DNA of 64,000 bases from Sphingomonas taxi. GTDB taxonomy: Bacteria; Pseudomonadota; Alphaproteobacteria; Sphingomonadales; Sphingomonadaceae. Below are positions 17,030 to 28,522 of the stretch, piece by piece. The stretch is from positions 2,227,001 to 2,291,000 of the forward strand of contig NZ_CP009571.1 in assembly GCF_000764535.1 (NCBI RefSeq), in the 5' to 3' direction. The notes below the pieces were generated by a model. The model was given only the letters and a program-made list of their open reading frames with translations. It was not told the origin of the DNA and ran no database searches. How positions within the stretch are numbered: position 1 is the stretch's first letter; every line of letters starts with the position of its first letter. Position numbers and translations under genes: made by a program.

Positions 17030-17401
17030 TTACTTGCAGCGTGGGTCGAGTTCGGGGGTGCCGGTGTTTTCCTTCCACTGGCCGGACGGCGTCTTGTACA
17101 TCTCGCCCTGGCCGACCTTCGCCACCAGATTGCAGCCGCTGGTGAAGGCGAATTGCTCCACCGTCGCGCCGCTCGCCTGCGCGCTGGCGGTATAGGCGGC
17201 CTTGCGCTTGATGTTGATGTCGCGGACCAGCGCCTGCACCGACGCGCCGCCGCTCACCACGCCGAGATAGCCGTCGGGCTGTTCGCCGACCTGCTTCGCC
17301 TCGCGCGCGGCGGCATAGGCCGGGTCGCGCTGCGCCATCGCCATCGTCGACAGCCCCAGCAGGGCCACCGCACCGGCAACGATCAAAAGCTTCGTCTTCA
17401 T
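17030..17401 (-). CDS. ydbL: YdbL family (DUF1318) periplasmic protein
   Basis: The 123-residue protein has a signal peptide (MKTKLLIVAGAVALLGLSTMAMA). The DUF1318 core includes RDPAYAAAREAKQVGEQPDGYLG and DINIKRKAAYTASAQ, shown in part. E. coli YdbL is encoded with ynbE and ydbH and modulates YdbH-YnbE complex behaviour in phospholipid transport. Here the three are in the same order, with ydbL last and 1 bp from ynbE, which strongly supports a conserved system. Confidence 0.88.
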   Translation of the reverse strand: MKTKLLIVAGAVALLGLSTMAMAQRDPAYAAAREAKQVGEQPDGYLGVVSGGASVQALVRDINIKRKAAYTASAQASGATVEQFAFTSGCNLVAKVGQGEMYKTPSGQWKENTGTPELDPRCK

Positions 17402-17402
17402 A

Positions 17403-17630
17403 TCAGAATATCCCCGGATTCTGCTGGATCAGCGACTTCGCCTCGCCATCGAGACGATAGACGACCTCCTGCGTGACGCTGATGTTGAGGTTGATCTCGA
17501 TCGGCTTGTCGGGCGCCGAGACGTTGATGCAGCCACCAAGCGTCGTCGCCGCCAGACCGATCCCGGCCAGCCCCGTCATGCGTCTCAAGGTCGTGATTCG
17601 CTGCTCCATCTTCAATCCTGTTTCGGTCAT
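17403..17630 (-). CDS. ynbE: YnbE family lipoprotein
   Basis: The 75-residue protein carries a lipobox ATTLGGC (lipidated Cys about residue 34), then the core NVSAPDKPIEINLNISVTQE. This matches YnbE, a small outer-membrane lipoprotein that extends the YdbH bridge. The ATG at 17630 overlaps the ydbH stop in ATGA; a shorter start at 17609 (MEQRITT) is possible. It is embedded in the ydbH-ynbE-ydbL operon. Confidence 0.88.
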   Translation of the reverse strand: MTETGLKMEQRITTLRRMTGLAGIGLAATTLGGCINVSAPDKPIEINLNISVTQEVVYRLDGEAKSLIQQNPGIF

Positions 17631-20600
17631 GGCACGAGTCCGCTTGCGGGGGGCTGAATGGGGGCGCTCTGGCGCTTCTGCTGCTGCCGTTCGAGCAGCG
17701 CGGGCAGGTTGCGCTGGATCAGCCGGCTGGGGTCGTAGAAGGACTGCGCCGAATCGAGCAGCCCGCGGAAGGGCGCCTTGATCCGGATGTTGAACACGAA
17801 CGGCAGCCGCTGCAGCCGGCGGACGAGGAAGTTGCTCTTCGCCCCCTGCCCCTGCGTCACGCCGGCGAAGCGCACCTCGGTCACCATCTCGCCGGCGAGC
17901 GGCCCGTTCATGCCGATCGTCAGATTGCGATAGCGCAGCGATTTGAGCGCCTGGAAGGCGATATTGCCCCACAGCCCCAGATCCTTCTGCGACAGGTCGC
18001 CAACATAGGCGAGGCTGCCGCCGCCCTGCCGCACCGCAAGCCGCCCGCCCTCGATCCGGCCGCCCTGCACGTCGAAGATCATCGGCAGTTCGCCATCGAA
18101 GACGCCGGTCGCGGACAGGTTCTTGAAGTCGAACTGTTCGAGGAACTGGTCCGCCGCCGCGCCGTCGATGCGGAAGGTCATCCGCCGCGCCGCGGCCTCG
18201 GTGAAGTCGAGCGTCGTCGGCAGCAGCGTCATCGTGCCGCCCGCGAATGGCCAGCGGCCGCTGTCGATCCGCACGCGCAGATCGGGGAGCAATTGATAGA
18301 CGATCGTGCCGTCGGTCACCGCGATGCCGGGATTGACCGTCTTGATCGTCGCCACCTGCGCCGGTGCGCTCGCCAGCCCGAGCAGATCGGTGAAGCGCAG
18401 CGTCGTGCTGATCCCGGTGACCGGGCCAAAGGCGGCAGCGAGATCGGTGTCCTTCGTCGCGAACGTGCCGGTCGAGCCGACGCCGTCGGGGCTCCACGCG
18501 ATATGGCCATCGCCGGTGACGCTGCCGCGGACGTCGGCGACGACGCCGAAGGTCAGCCGGGTGAGCAATTCGGGCTGGAAGTCCTTGGTGAAGGCGATCC
18601 CCGGCACGGTCAGATCGGCGGTGCCGCGGCCGCTCGCCAGCGTATGGCCGATCGCGACATCGGCGACCTTCACGTTCTTCGTCGGCTCGTAGAGCGTCCC
18701 GCGCGCGGCGATCGCGCCATTGACGAGGTCGAGCGTCACGTCGCGCGCCGCCAGCGTCCGGAAGCGCGGATCGGGCGCGGCATCGTCGACCGTCATCGTC
18801 GCCGTCAGCCGCAGCGCGCCGCCGCGCAGCGACCAGTCGCCTGCCGCCGCGCCGAGCAGCAGCGGCACGTTGGCGATCTGGCCCGCGCCGCCGCCGAACG
18901 TGCCGGCGACGCCGCCGCCGGCGATCCGGCCGGTCAGTTGCGCGAGATCGATGCGGGTGATGCGTTCAGGACTGCCCAGCCGCGCAGCGACGCTGTCGAG
19001 CACGAAGCCGCCATCGCCAAGCCGCAATTGGGCGCCGCTTGCCGCAACGGTCAGCGGCGTCTGTCCGAGCCGCCCCGCCAGTCGCACCGCCGGCAGCCGT
19101 GCGCCGCCGGCCAGTCGTCCATCCGCCAGCGTCACCATCGCGCCGGCGATCGGGCAGAGCGTCGTGCGCAGCGGATCGAGCACCAGCCCCGCCACCGCCA
19201 GCCGCTGGATCGCGACCGGGGTACATGCGGGATTGGCGACCAGCGTCCCGCGCCCGTTCCAGCGCAGATCGACCGGCAGCGCCAGGCCATCGACCCGCCC
19301 GTCGCCGAGCGGCCCCGACAGCGCGACCCGCGTGGCGATCCGCGTCGCTCCCCCCGGTGTCGCGGTGAAGACGACCGGCGCCAGCGCCAGCCGTGCGCCG
19401 CCGGCGGCATAGGGTGCGATCGTCGCGCGACCGGTGATCGGGGCGCCGGCGCGGGCCTGCGCCAGCGCGACCTGCGCGTCGGGCAACCCCCCGCCGGCCA
19501 TGGCGAGCCGCGTATCGATGCGCAGCCGCGTACCGGGCCAGCCGAAGGTCAGCCCCGTACCGCCAGCGATCCGCAGCCGGGCGCCGCTCGTCGATTGCAG
19601 CGACGCGGCGGTGATGCGCGCCTGCCCCGCGCCGCCGCTCTGCCGGACCGCCAGCGCCGCCGACCCGCCGAACCCGTTCGCCGCGCCCCGCACCGCCTGC
19701 GACACGGCGGCGATCAGCGGCGCGGCCGGTGTTCCCGCGCCCGTCGCGGCACCGATGCTCGGCAGCCGATCGGCCGCGATGCGCGCGTCGGCGACGCGGA
19801 CGGTGCCGGCGAAGGCCTGTGCCGCACCGATCCGATAGCGTCCCGCGATCCCCAACGTCCCCGCGGACGCGCCGGCGATCGCCACATTGCTGGCGGTGAG
19901 GTCCGCGGTCCCGCCGGTCGCCTGCGCCGCCCCGTCGAAGGTCACGTCGCCACGCAGCCCGGCGACCCGGGCGCCGGCACCGCGCACCGGCCCGCTCGCC
20001 AGCCGCGCGCTGCCGCGCCAGCCGTCCAGCGCCGGCGTCAGCACCACGTCGATATCCGCCCCGCCGCGCCGCACGTCGACGCCAGCGCAACGCCCAGCGG
20101 CGACCTGAACCGGCCCCCGCAATCGCGGCGCACCGGCGGTCACCGCCACCCTGAGCACCGCGCGCAGCCCGTCCGCGCCGCAGCCGCCCTGCGCCAGCCG
20201 ATCGCTCACCACCGCCGCGGTGCCGACAAAGCCGCCGTCCAGCCGTCCGCGCCCGGCGATCCGCAGCCCCGCGACGCCGAACGGCGTCTCCAGCCGCATC
20301 CGTGCATCCGCGATGTCGACATCCAGCGCCGGCAGCGCGAAGGCCTTGCCCGACGACGGCGGGATCAATTTGTCGATCTCGCCCAGCGACAGCCGTCCGT
20401 CGATCATCCGCCCGCGCAACCGCACGTGTCCGGCGCGCACCGCGGCGAGGCTGGCGCCGCCAAAGCCGATCCGCGTCCGCGTCTCCAGCCAGTCGGCGAC
20501 GAGATCGGGATCGCGGGGATCGCCGATCACCACGTTGGTCAGCCGCTGCCGCCCGAACCCCAGATCGCGCACGTCGTAGCGCGCGACGACGCCGCGCCTG

Positions 20601-20776
20601 GCGAGTTCGCCGTCGATGACCCGGCTGGCGATCGGCTTGCGCTCGACCCACAGACCGATCAGCGCGACGAGGACGACGAGCGCGGCACCGAGCGCGATCC
20701 GCCGCCGTCGGCTCCACGACGCGAAGCGGCGTTGCCGCGCGGGCGCATCGTTCAACTCGTCCACGCCCTCGCCCAT
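17627..20776 (-). CDS. ydbH: YdbH/AsmA-like intermembrane phospholipid transport protein
   Basis: The 1049-residue protein has a basic N-terminus and one membrane anchor (about residues 28-45). A very long periplasmic region of repeated beta-rich AsmA/TamB-like segments follows, rich in Ala, Gly and Asp. The C-terminal dicarboxylate-like conserved block includes FDFKNLSATGVFDGELPM and later GGGSLAYVGDLSQKDLG. YdbH in E. coli is one of three redundant AsmA-like bridges (with TamB and YhdP) that carry phospholipids to the outer membrane. It is larger than E. coli YdbH (about 880 residues). It overlaps ynbE, its partner. Confidence 0.88.
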   Translation of the reverse strand: MGEGVDELNDAPARQRRFASWSRRRRIALGAALVVLVALIGLWVERKPIASRVIDGELARRGVVARYDVRDLGFGRQRLTNVVIGDPRDPDLVADWLETRTRIGFGGASLAAVRAGHVRLRGRMIDGRLSLGEIDKLIPPSSGKAFALPALDVDIADARMRLETPFGVAGLRIAGRGRLDGGFVGTAAVVSDRLAQGGCGADGLRAVLRVAVTAGAPRLRGPVQVAAGRCAGVDVRRGGADIDVVLTPALDGWRGSARLASGPVRGAGARVAGLRGDVTFDGAAQATGGTADLTASNVAIAGASAGTLGIAGRYRIGAAQAFAGTVRVADARIAADRLPSIGAATGAGTPAAPLIAAVSQAVRGAANGFGGSAALAVRQSGGAGQARITAASLQSTSGARLRIAGGTGLTFGWPGTRLRIDTRLAMAGGGLPDAQVALAQARAGAPITGRATIAPYAAGGARLALAPVVFTATPGGATRIATRVALSGPLGDGRVDGLALPVDLRWNGRGTLVANPACTPVAIQRLAVAGLVLDPLRTTLCPIAGAMVTLADGRLAGGARLPAVRLAGRLGQTPLTVAASGAQLRLGDGGFVLDSVAARLGSPERITRIDLAQLTGRIAGGGVAGTFGGGAGQIANVPLLLGAAAGDWSLRGGALRLTATMTVDDAAPDPRFRTLAARDVTLDLVNGAIAARGTLYEPTKNVKVADVAIGHTLASGRGTADLTVPGIAFTKDFQPELLTRLTFGVVADVRGSVTGDGHIAWSPDGVGSTGTFATKDTDLAAAFGPVTGISTTLRFTDLLGLASAPAQVATIKTVNPGIAVTDGTIVYQLLPDLRVRIDSGRWPFAGGTMTLLPTTLDFTEAAARRMTFRIDGAAADQFLEQFDFKNLSATGVFDGELPMIFDVQGGRIEGGRLAVRQGGGSLAYVGDLSQKDLGLWGNIAFQALKSLRYRNLTIGMNGPLAGEMVTEVRFAGVTQGQGAKSNFLVRRLQRLPFVFNIRIKAPFRGLLDSAQSFYDPSRLIQRNLPALLERQQQKRQSAPIQPPASGLVP

Positions 20777-20851
20777 CGTCGCCCCTCATAGGCGGGGGCG
20801 ATGCATCCGCGCAATTGCGCCCATGCCGGACCGACGATAGCCTCCGCCACG

Positions 20852-21544
20852 ATGGCCGCTCCCCCTTCCCCGCCGGGTGACACCGCCGGCCACCGCGAAC
20901 GGCTGCGCGGGCGGCTGCTCGCCGGTGGCGGCGACGCGTTGCTCGACCATGAGCTGATCGAATATCTGCTGATGCTCGCCATCCCGCGGATCGACACCAA
21001 GCCGATCGCCAAGGCGCTGCTGCGCGAATTCGGCGGTATCGGCGGGCTGCTCGCCGCCGACGTCGAGGCGCTCGGCCGCGTCAGGGGCGTCGGCCCCTCC
21101 GCCGCCGCCGCGATCAAGATCGCGCACGCGATCGCGATCCGGTTGCTCCGGGCGGAAGCGACCGATCGCCCGATCCTGAGCAATTGGCAGGCGCTGCTCG
21201 ATTATCTGCGCGCCGACATGGCGCATCGAGGCATCGAGCGGTTCCGCGTCCTCCACCTCAACACGCGCAACATACTGATCCGCGACGAAGTGATGAGCGA
21301 GGGCTCGATCGATCAGGCGGCGGTCCATGTCCGCGAGGTGATCCGCCGCGCGATCGACCTGGGCTCGGCGGCGATCATCCTCGTCCACAACCATCCCTCG
21401 GGCGACCCCGCCCCCAGCCGCGCCGACATCGCCATCACCCGCACCATCGCCAACGCCGGCGCGGCGATGGGCATCGTGTTGCACGACCACATCATCATCG
21501 GCGTCAACGGCCATGTCAGCCTGAAGGCGCAGGGTCTGATCTGA
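20852..21544 (+). CDS. radC: RadC/JAB1-MPN domain protein
   Basis: The 230-residue RadC family protein has an N-terminal helix-hairpin-helix region (GRVRGVGPSAAAAIKIA) and a C-terminal JAMM metal site in HNHPSGDPAPSRAD, with the partner glutamate in DEVMSEGSID. The fold is that of a metallohydrolase; the historical link to DNA repair in E. coli has been withdrawn, and the cellular role is uncertain. ATG 20852 gives the length typical of sphingomonads; a start at 20801 adds 17 residues of doubtful value. It is divergent from ydbH, and the gap is short. Confidence 0.9.
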   Translation: MAAPPSPPGDTAGHRERLRGRLLAGGGDALLDHELIEYLLMLAIPRIDTKPIAKALLREFGGIGGLLAADVEALGRVRGVGPSAAAAIKIAHAIAIRLLRAEATDRPILSNWQALLDYLRADMAHRGIERFRVLHLNTRNILIRDEVMSEGSIDQAAVHVREVIRRAIDLGSAAIILVHNHPSGDPAPSRADIAITRTIANAGAAMGIVLHDHIIIGVNGHVSLKAQGLI

Positions 21545-21568
21545 GGCGCTCGCCGGCATGACGAAAAA

Positions 21569-21592
21569 GGCCGCCGGTTCGCACCGGCGGCC
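21569..21592 (-). terminator. Intrinsic terminator of the EF-hand gene
   Basis: The stem GGCCGCCGG / CCGGCGGCC (9 bp) encloses a 6-base loop. On the minus strand it is followed by five T residues (21568-21564), the classical rho-independent form, ending transcription of the EF-hand gene that stops at 21628. On the plus strand it can also act on radC, with a weaker T-rich tail. Confidence 0.85.
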
Positions 21593-21627
21593 TCGTTCTC
21601 GTCATCGCGCCGGTACTGGCGGCACGG

Positions 21628-22092
21628 TTATGATTGCGCCTTGCTCAAGAAGCCGATCAGTTCGGGTTGCGAGATCGACTGGCTCTTGTCGGTGTCGGCC
21701 TGGGCAAAGGCGGCGCTTACCCATTTCTTGGTCGCGGCGCTTTCGGCGCTCGCCTTGGGATCGCTCGCCTGCTTCAGCTTGACCATCCAGCTGGCGAATT
21801 CCGCCTTTTCGAGCTTGCCGTCCTGATTGGCGTCATAGGTCGGGAATTCGGTCTGCACCACGGTCGCGACCTGATCGGCACCCGCTGCGGGCTGCGTCGC
21901 CGCCGCCTGCGCGCCGTCGGCGGCAGTCGTCGTATCCGCTGGCGCCGTCGATTGCGGCTGCGCCTCAACAGATCCCGATCCCGGCACAGTTTGTCCCGGT
22001 GCCGCCTGCGTCGGTGCAGTATTCGTCTGCGTTTGCGCCAGAGCCGGCGCGGAGAGCGTGATCACTCCGGCGAGAAGAGCATATTTCAGCAT
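21628..22092 (-). CDS. Secreted EF-hand calcium-binding protein
   Basis: The 154-residue protein has a signal peptide (MLKYALLAGVITLSAPALA), then a low-complexity Gln/Thr/Ala/Pro region to about residue 72. Two EF-hand loops follow. The first is canonical (DANQDGKLEKAEF, positions 1, 3, 5, 7, 9 and 12 all suitable). The second is weaker (ADTDKSQSISQPEL). It is predicted to bind calcium in the periplasm or outside the cell; no enzymatic domain is visible. It ends at an intrinsic terminator. Confidence 0.82.
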   Translation of the reverse strand: MLKYALLAGVITLSAPALAQTQTNTAPTQAAPGQTVPGSGSVEAQPQSTAPADTTTAADGAQAAATQPAAGADQVATVVQTEFPTYDANQDGKLEKAEFASWMVKLKQASDPKASAESAATKKWVSAAFAQADTDKSQSISQPELIGFLSKAQS

Positions 22093-22156
22093 TATCTGTC
22101 TCCCATCGTTCTACATGAAGCATGCGACGATCGACTGTGCCGACCGCATCGCATAC

Positions 22157-22187
22157 TTGATGTGGGAAATGATTCCGCCGATACAAT
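22157..22187 (+). promoter_or_regulatory. Possible sigma-70-type promoter for purB
   Basis: The boxes TTGATG (22157-22162) and TACAAT (22182-22187) are separated by 19 bp, longer than the 17-bp optimum. They lie about 120 bp before the purB ATG. The -10 match is good, but the spacing weakens the call. Confidence 0.3.
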
Positions 22188-22305
22188 GGTTCCGGATCGG
22201 GAGGTTTGTCCCGGACCGCGCACGCTGCTACTGCGCCGCAGAAATCCGCGAGTCGGGCCGAAATGGCCGCGACGAGCCGTGCTCCCGTCAGGACGAAGGA
22301 ACACC

Positions 22306-23616
<1,311 letters not shown>

Positions 23617-23623
23617 GGCAAAG

Positions 23624-23645
23624 TCCTCCCCCTTGCGGGGGAGGA
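23624..23645. terminator. GC-rich hairpin with TTGC tetraloop after purB
   Basis: TCCTCCCCC and GGGGGAGGA form a 9-bp perfect stem around TTGC. It lies between the convergent ends of purB and the thioredoxin-like gene. The same kind of stem with GCAA, GCCC or TTGC loops recurs at 37487-37508 and inside the 55135-55288 repeat. T-tracts are weak. Confidence 0.6.
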
Positions 23646-23655
23646 TTGCATCACC

Positions 23656-24174
23656 TCACACCCATTGCGCCAGCCAGTCGGCGAGCCCCTGTGGCGACAG
23701 CGAGCGCGCATCCGCCAGCGCGGTCTCGCGCCCGGCGTTGACCAATTTGTCGGTCTTGGGATCGACGATCAGCAGCGCCGGCACGCCGGCCAGCCGCCCC
23801 TTGATCCCGTAGCGGGCCGGAATGTCGAGGTTCTTGTCGAACCGGCCGATATCCACCGTCACCACCTCGTAATGGCGCGCGACGAAGCCACGCATCGTCG
23901 GCAGCTCCATCACTCCGGCGAGCAACCGGCAGTCGAGACACCAATTGCCGCCGAGATCGATCAGCAGCTTCTTGTGCCCTTTGAGCGCACGCGCCTTGGC
24001 CGCGGCGACCGCTGCCTTGGCATCGGCATTGCCGTCATAGGGTAAGGGCAAAGGCTGCGACAATTGCTCGAAGCTCGTCGCTCCCACCCGCGGTGCGGCA
24101 ACGCGCGCATCGACGGCGGCAGGTAGCGTAAGTGCGGCAATGGCGAGTGCGGCAGCGAAGGATAGACGAGGCAT
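23656..24174 (-). CDS. Periplasmic thioredoxin-like protein
   Basis: The 172-residue protein has a signal peptide (about residues 1-23, ending VDARVA) and a thioredoxin fold. The active site is GGNWCLDCR (C79-x-x-C82), preceded by KKLLIDLG. The text VDIGRFDKNLDIPARYGIKGRLAGVPALLIVD, shown in part, includes the cis-proline (GVPA). The WCLDC form is seen in envelope thiol reductases that maintain other proteins. Its partner is unknown. It is convergent with purB. Confidence 0.82.
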   Translation of the reverse strand: MPRLSFAAALAIAALTLPAAVDARVAAPRVGATSFEQLSQPLPLPYDGNADAKAAVAAAKARALKGHKKLLIDLGGNWCLDCRLLAGVMELPTMRGFVARHYEVVTVDIGRFDKNLDIPARYGIKGRLAGVPALLIVDPKTDKLVNAGRETALADARSLSPQGLADWLAQWV

Positions 24175-24360
24175 CCGGATCTCCTGACGGAAAGACGGCA
24201 GTGTGACCTATCGCGCCGCCGCCTGACAAGCCGGACGGCCCCAAGCAAATGTTGCAGTTGCGTGAAACGCACTTGGGCATGCAAGCAACAATATTGCGAT
24301 ATCAAGCAATTATCGCCATCTCGCGCTTACCGGATATTCCTCCGGTATCGGAGACCTTCC

Positions 24361-24447
24361 ATGCGCATGTTCGAAACCGCAGCCAGCAGCGTGCTGGCGA
24401 TCGCGGCTCAGGCGCTGGTGGTCGGGATGATCATTTCCACCCTTTGA
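24361..24447 (+). CDS. Possible small hydrophobic membrane peptide
   Basis: A 28-codon frame begins ATGCGCATGTTC after a GGAG sequence 11 bp upstream and encodes one strongly hydrophobic segment (SSVLAIAAQALVVGMIIS). The upstream stretch is rich in A/T for this genome and contains CAACAATATTG, which may hold a promoter. Coding status rests only on the ribosome site and the hydrophobic helix. The same frame could be read from 24367. Confidence 0.35.
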   Translation: MRMFETAASSVLAIAAQALVVGMIISTL

Positions 24448-24510
24448 CCCATCGGCCCGCCCGCCCCCTTTTCCTTATCGGCCGAGAGGGCGCGGCTTGG
24501 GGCCGCAGAT

Positions 24511-24966
24511 TCAACGACGCGCATAACGCGCCGCGAACTCCCGATCGGGCATGACGAGATAGCGGATCATGTCGATGAATGCCCATGGCGCGGTGACGAG
24601 CATTCCGACGACGGTGATCGTCATCACCAGCATCACGATCCCCGATCCGGTCCGCCCCAGATAGAAACGGTGGATACCGAGCGTCCCGAGAAAGAAAGCG
24701 AGCACCGCCGCGACGATCTTGTTGCGGTCGGTCACCGGCTCGCGCGATGCGGGCGGCGGCGGCGCCGTGGCGACACCGCGGGCAGATGGCATCGGAAAGA
24801 CGCTGAGCGCACGATCGCCTTCGGCCTCGAAATCGACCTGGAGGCCGATCGCCGGTTCGCCGCGCTGCGCCCAATCTTCAGGGGTGAAGCGATAGCGCCG
24901 ACCGTCGTCGCCGGCGACCAGCCCCTCGCCGGTCCGCTGATCCACCCCCAACACCTGTCCGCGCAT
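24511..24966 (-). CDS. TM2 domain-containing protein
   Basis: The 151-residue protein has an N-terminal cytoplasmic region (RGQVLGVDQRTGEGLVAGDDGRRY) resembling a small beta-barrel, then a proline linker. A TM2 domain of two membrane helices with FFLGTLGIHRFYLGRTGSGIV follows, the TM2 signature. The function of bacterial TM2 proteins is mostly unknown. ATG 24966 was chosen; 24993 is a possible longer start. It is convergent with the small hydrophobic frame at 24361. Confidence 0.85.
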   Translation of the reverse strand: MRGQVLGVDQRTGEGLVAGDDGRRYRFTPEDWAQRGEPAIGLQVDFEAEGDRALSVFPMPSARGVATAPPPPASREPVTDRNKIVAAVLAFFLGTLGIHRFYLGRTGSGIVMLVMTITVVGMLVTAPWAFIDMIRYLVMPDREFAARYARR

Positions 24967-25059
24967 GCATGTCCCCCGATCTATGACGCGCACATCATCC
25001 GCATCCGCGGCGTGGGCGCAAGATGGCGTGGGACCAGAGCCGACATCAGTCCATCACCC

Positions 25060-25132
25060 GTCACCCCGGCCTTGCGCCGGGGTGACGCTTTTGAGGGCTG
25101 AAGGAAGCGGGATGCCGGATCACGTCCGGCAT
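25060..25132. repeat. Two palindromes of the GTCACCCCGG / ATGCCGGA families
   Basis: The first stem is GTCACCCCGGC with loop CTTGC and complement (25060-25086). The second is ATGCCGGA with its complement (25112-25132). The same pair of motifs, in mixed order and orientation, recurs at 35591-35663, and relatives occur at 26316-26333, 57572-57597 and 62469-62578. It lies after the dnaJ stop and could end the dnaKJ transcript. Confidence 0.75.
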
Positions 25133-25166
25133 GACGGACGGGCTTGGAGACCGTCTCGGCCCCAAA

Positions 25167-26288
25167 TCACTCCGCCGCGAATACGCCCTTCAATTTGGCG
25201 AAGAAGCCCTGACTGTCGGGGCATTCGTCGCCCGTCTCGGTCTCGCGAAACAGTTCGAGCAACTCGCGCTGTCGCACCGACAATTTGGTCGGCGTCTCGA
25301 CCTCGATCTGCACGACGAGATCGCCCTGCCCGCGCCCCTGCAACACCGGCATGCCGGCACCGCGCTGGCGCAGTTGCTTGCCCGACTGGATCCCGGCCGG
25401 GATCTTGATCTCGTGCGTCCGCCCGTCGAGCCCGGGGATCGACAATGCGCCACCGAGCGCTGCGGTCGTGAAGCTGATCGGCGCGCGCGCGAACAAAGTC
25501 GTGCCCTCGCGCTCGAAGATCGGATGCCGCTTGACGTGCAGGAAGATGTACAGGTCGCCCGCCGGCGCGCCGCGCGGCCCCGCCTCGCCCTCGCCGGACA
25601 AACGGATGCGCGTGCCTTCGTCCACGCCGGGCGGCACGTTGACGCTCAGCGTCTTGGTCTTCTCGACCCGACCCTCGCCGCGGCAGTCCGGGCAGGGATC
25701 GGCGATGATCTCGCCCGCGCCCTGACACACCGGACAGGCACGCTCGACGACGAAGAAGCCCTGCTGCGCGCGCACCTTGCCGTGGCCGTTGCACTGGCGG
25801 CAGGTCGAGGCATGCGTCCCCGGCTTGGCGCCCGAGCCGTGGCACGTGTCGCATTGCGCCGAGACGTCGACGGTGATCTCGGTCGCCTTGCCATGGAACG
25901 CCTCTTCGAGGCTGACTTCCATGTCGTAGCGCAGGTCGGCGCCACGGCGCTGCTGCGCCCGGCCACCGCCGCGCGCACCGCCCATGAACTCGCCGAACAC
26001 CGATTCGAAGATGTCGGAGAAGCCGCCGAAGTCCTGCGCGCCGCCACCGCCGCCGCCGTTCTGGAACGCGGCATGACCGTAGCGATCATAGGCCGCGCGC
26101 TTCTGGGGGTCCTTCAGGACCTCATAGGCTTCGCTGACCGCCTTGAACTTGGCTTCGCTGTCCTTGCACCCGGCATTCTTGTCCGGGTGATATTTCATCG
26201 CGAGCTTGCGATAGGACGACTTGATCGTCGCGCCGTCCGCGCCGCGCTCGCATTCGAGCAATTCGTAATAATCGACTGTGCTGCTCAT
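25167..26288 (-). CDS. dnaJ: Molecular chaperone DnaJ
   Basis: The 373-residue type I J-protein stimulates DnaK ATPase. The J-domain (residues 5-70) carries the HPD motif at H34-P35-D36. A Gly-rich linker with GGGGGG follows, then the zinc domain with four CxxCxGxG repeats ([32 protein letters not shown]), and the C-terminal substrate-binding domains. Completeness is normal. It lies 139 bp downstream of dnaK, with hairpins in between. Confidence 0.98.
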   Translation of the reverse strand: MSSTVDYYELLECERGADGATIKSSYRKLAMKYHPDKNAGCKDSEAKFKAVSEAYEVLKDPQKRAAYDRYGHAAFQNGGGGGGAQDFGGFSDIFESVFGEFMGGARGGGRAQQRRGADLRYDMEVSLEEAFHGKATEITVDVSAQCDTCHGSGAKPGTHASTCRQCNGHGKVRAQQGFFVVERACPVCQGAGEIIADPCPDCRGEGRVEKTKTLSVNVPPGVDEGTRIRLSGEGEAGPRGAPAGDLYIFLHVKRHPIFEREGTTLFARAPISFTTAALGGALSIPGLDGRTHEIKIPAGIQSGKQLRQRGAGMPVLQGRGQGDLVVQIEVETPTKLSVRQRELLELFRETETGDECPDSQGFFAKLKGVFAAE

Positions 26289-26315
26289 GATCGCCTCGCC
26301 GCCCCCCGGCCGTCA

Positions 26316-26392
26316 CCCCGGCGCATGCCGGGGCCTCCCCGATGACGGGAGCTGCCGGCGCGCAGGCCACCGGCGAAGCATCGCTTCGCCGG
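26316..26392. repeat. Hairpins between dnaK and dnaJ
   Basis: One stem is CCCCGGC-GCAT-GCCGGGG (26316-26333); another is CCGGCGAAGC-ATC-GCTTCGCCGG (26370-26392). They lie in the dnaK-dnaJ gap of 139 bp and could attenuate or stabilise the transcript, which would help set a lower dnaJ level. The first belongs to the dispersed CCCCGG family. Confidence 0.65.
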
Positions 26393-26427
26393 GACCGCCG
26401 CAGGCATGACGGTGGAGATCATGGATG

Positions 26428-28329
<1,902 letters not shown>

Positions 28330-28435
28330 GTGTGCTTACTGAGCCCCTCACATACGAAACGATGGCAAAATTCATTGCCGGACGCAGGGAACTTTTGCCC
28401 CGTTACGGCAGCGAAAGCTCCTGTGTATGGCGGCG

Positions 28436-28463
28436 ATATAGGTGGGGTTCCGCTTGCCGCAAG
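28436..28463 (-). promoter_or_regulatory. Heat-shock (sigma-32 / RpoH) promoter of dnaK
   Basis: On the minus strand the boxes are CTTG (28463-28460) and CCTATAT (28442-28436), separated by exactly 17 bp. This fits the alphaproteobacterial heat-shock pattern CTTG-N17/18-CYTATNT described for Agrobacterium and relatives. Transcription would begin about 100 bp before the dnaK ATG. It also lies about 60 bp upstream of the divergent copper-chaperone gene. Confidence 0.65.
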
Positions 28464-28522
28464 ACGGTGGCGACCATAGGGCTGTGACAGAAATGATCGC
28501 ATGTGCGGGAAGAGGAGCGACG

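Noticed and set aside
28442..28522. Longer copper-chaperone start at 28442
   Set aside because: The added residues are polar and non-homologous and would bury the lipobox; ATG 28523 with GAGGAG gives a normal lipoprotein leader.
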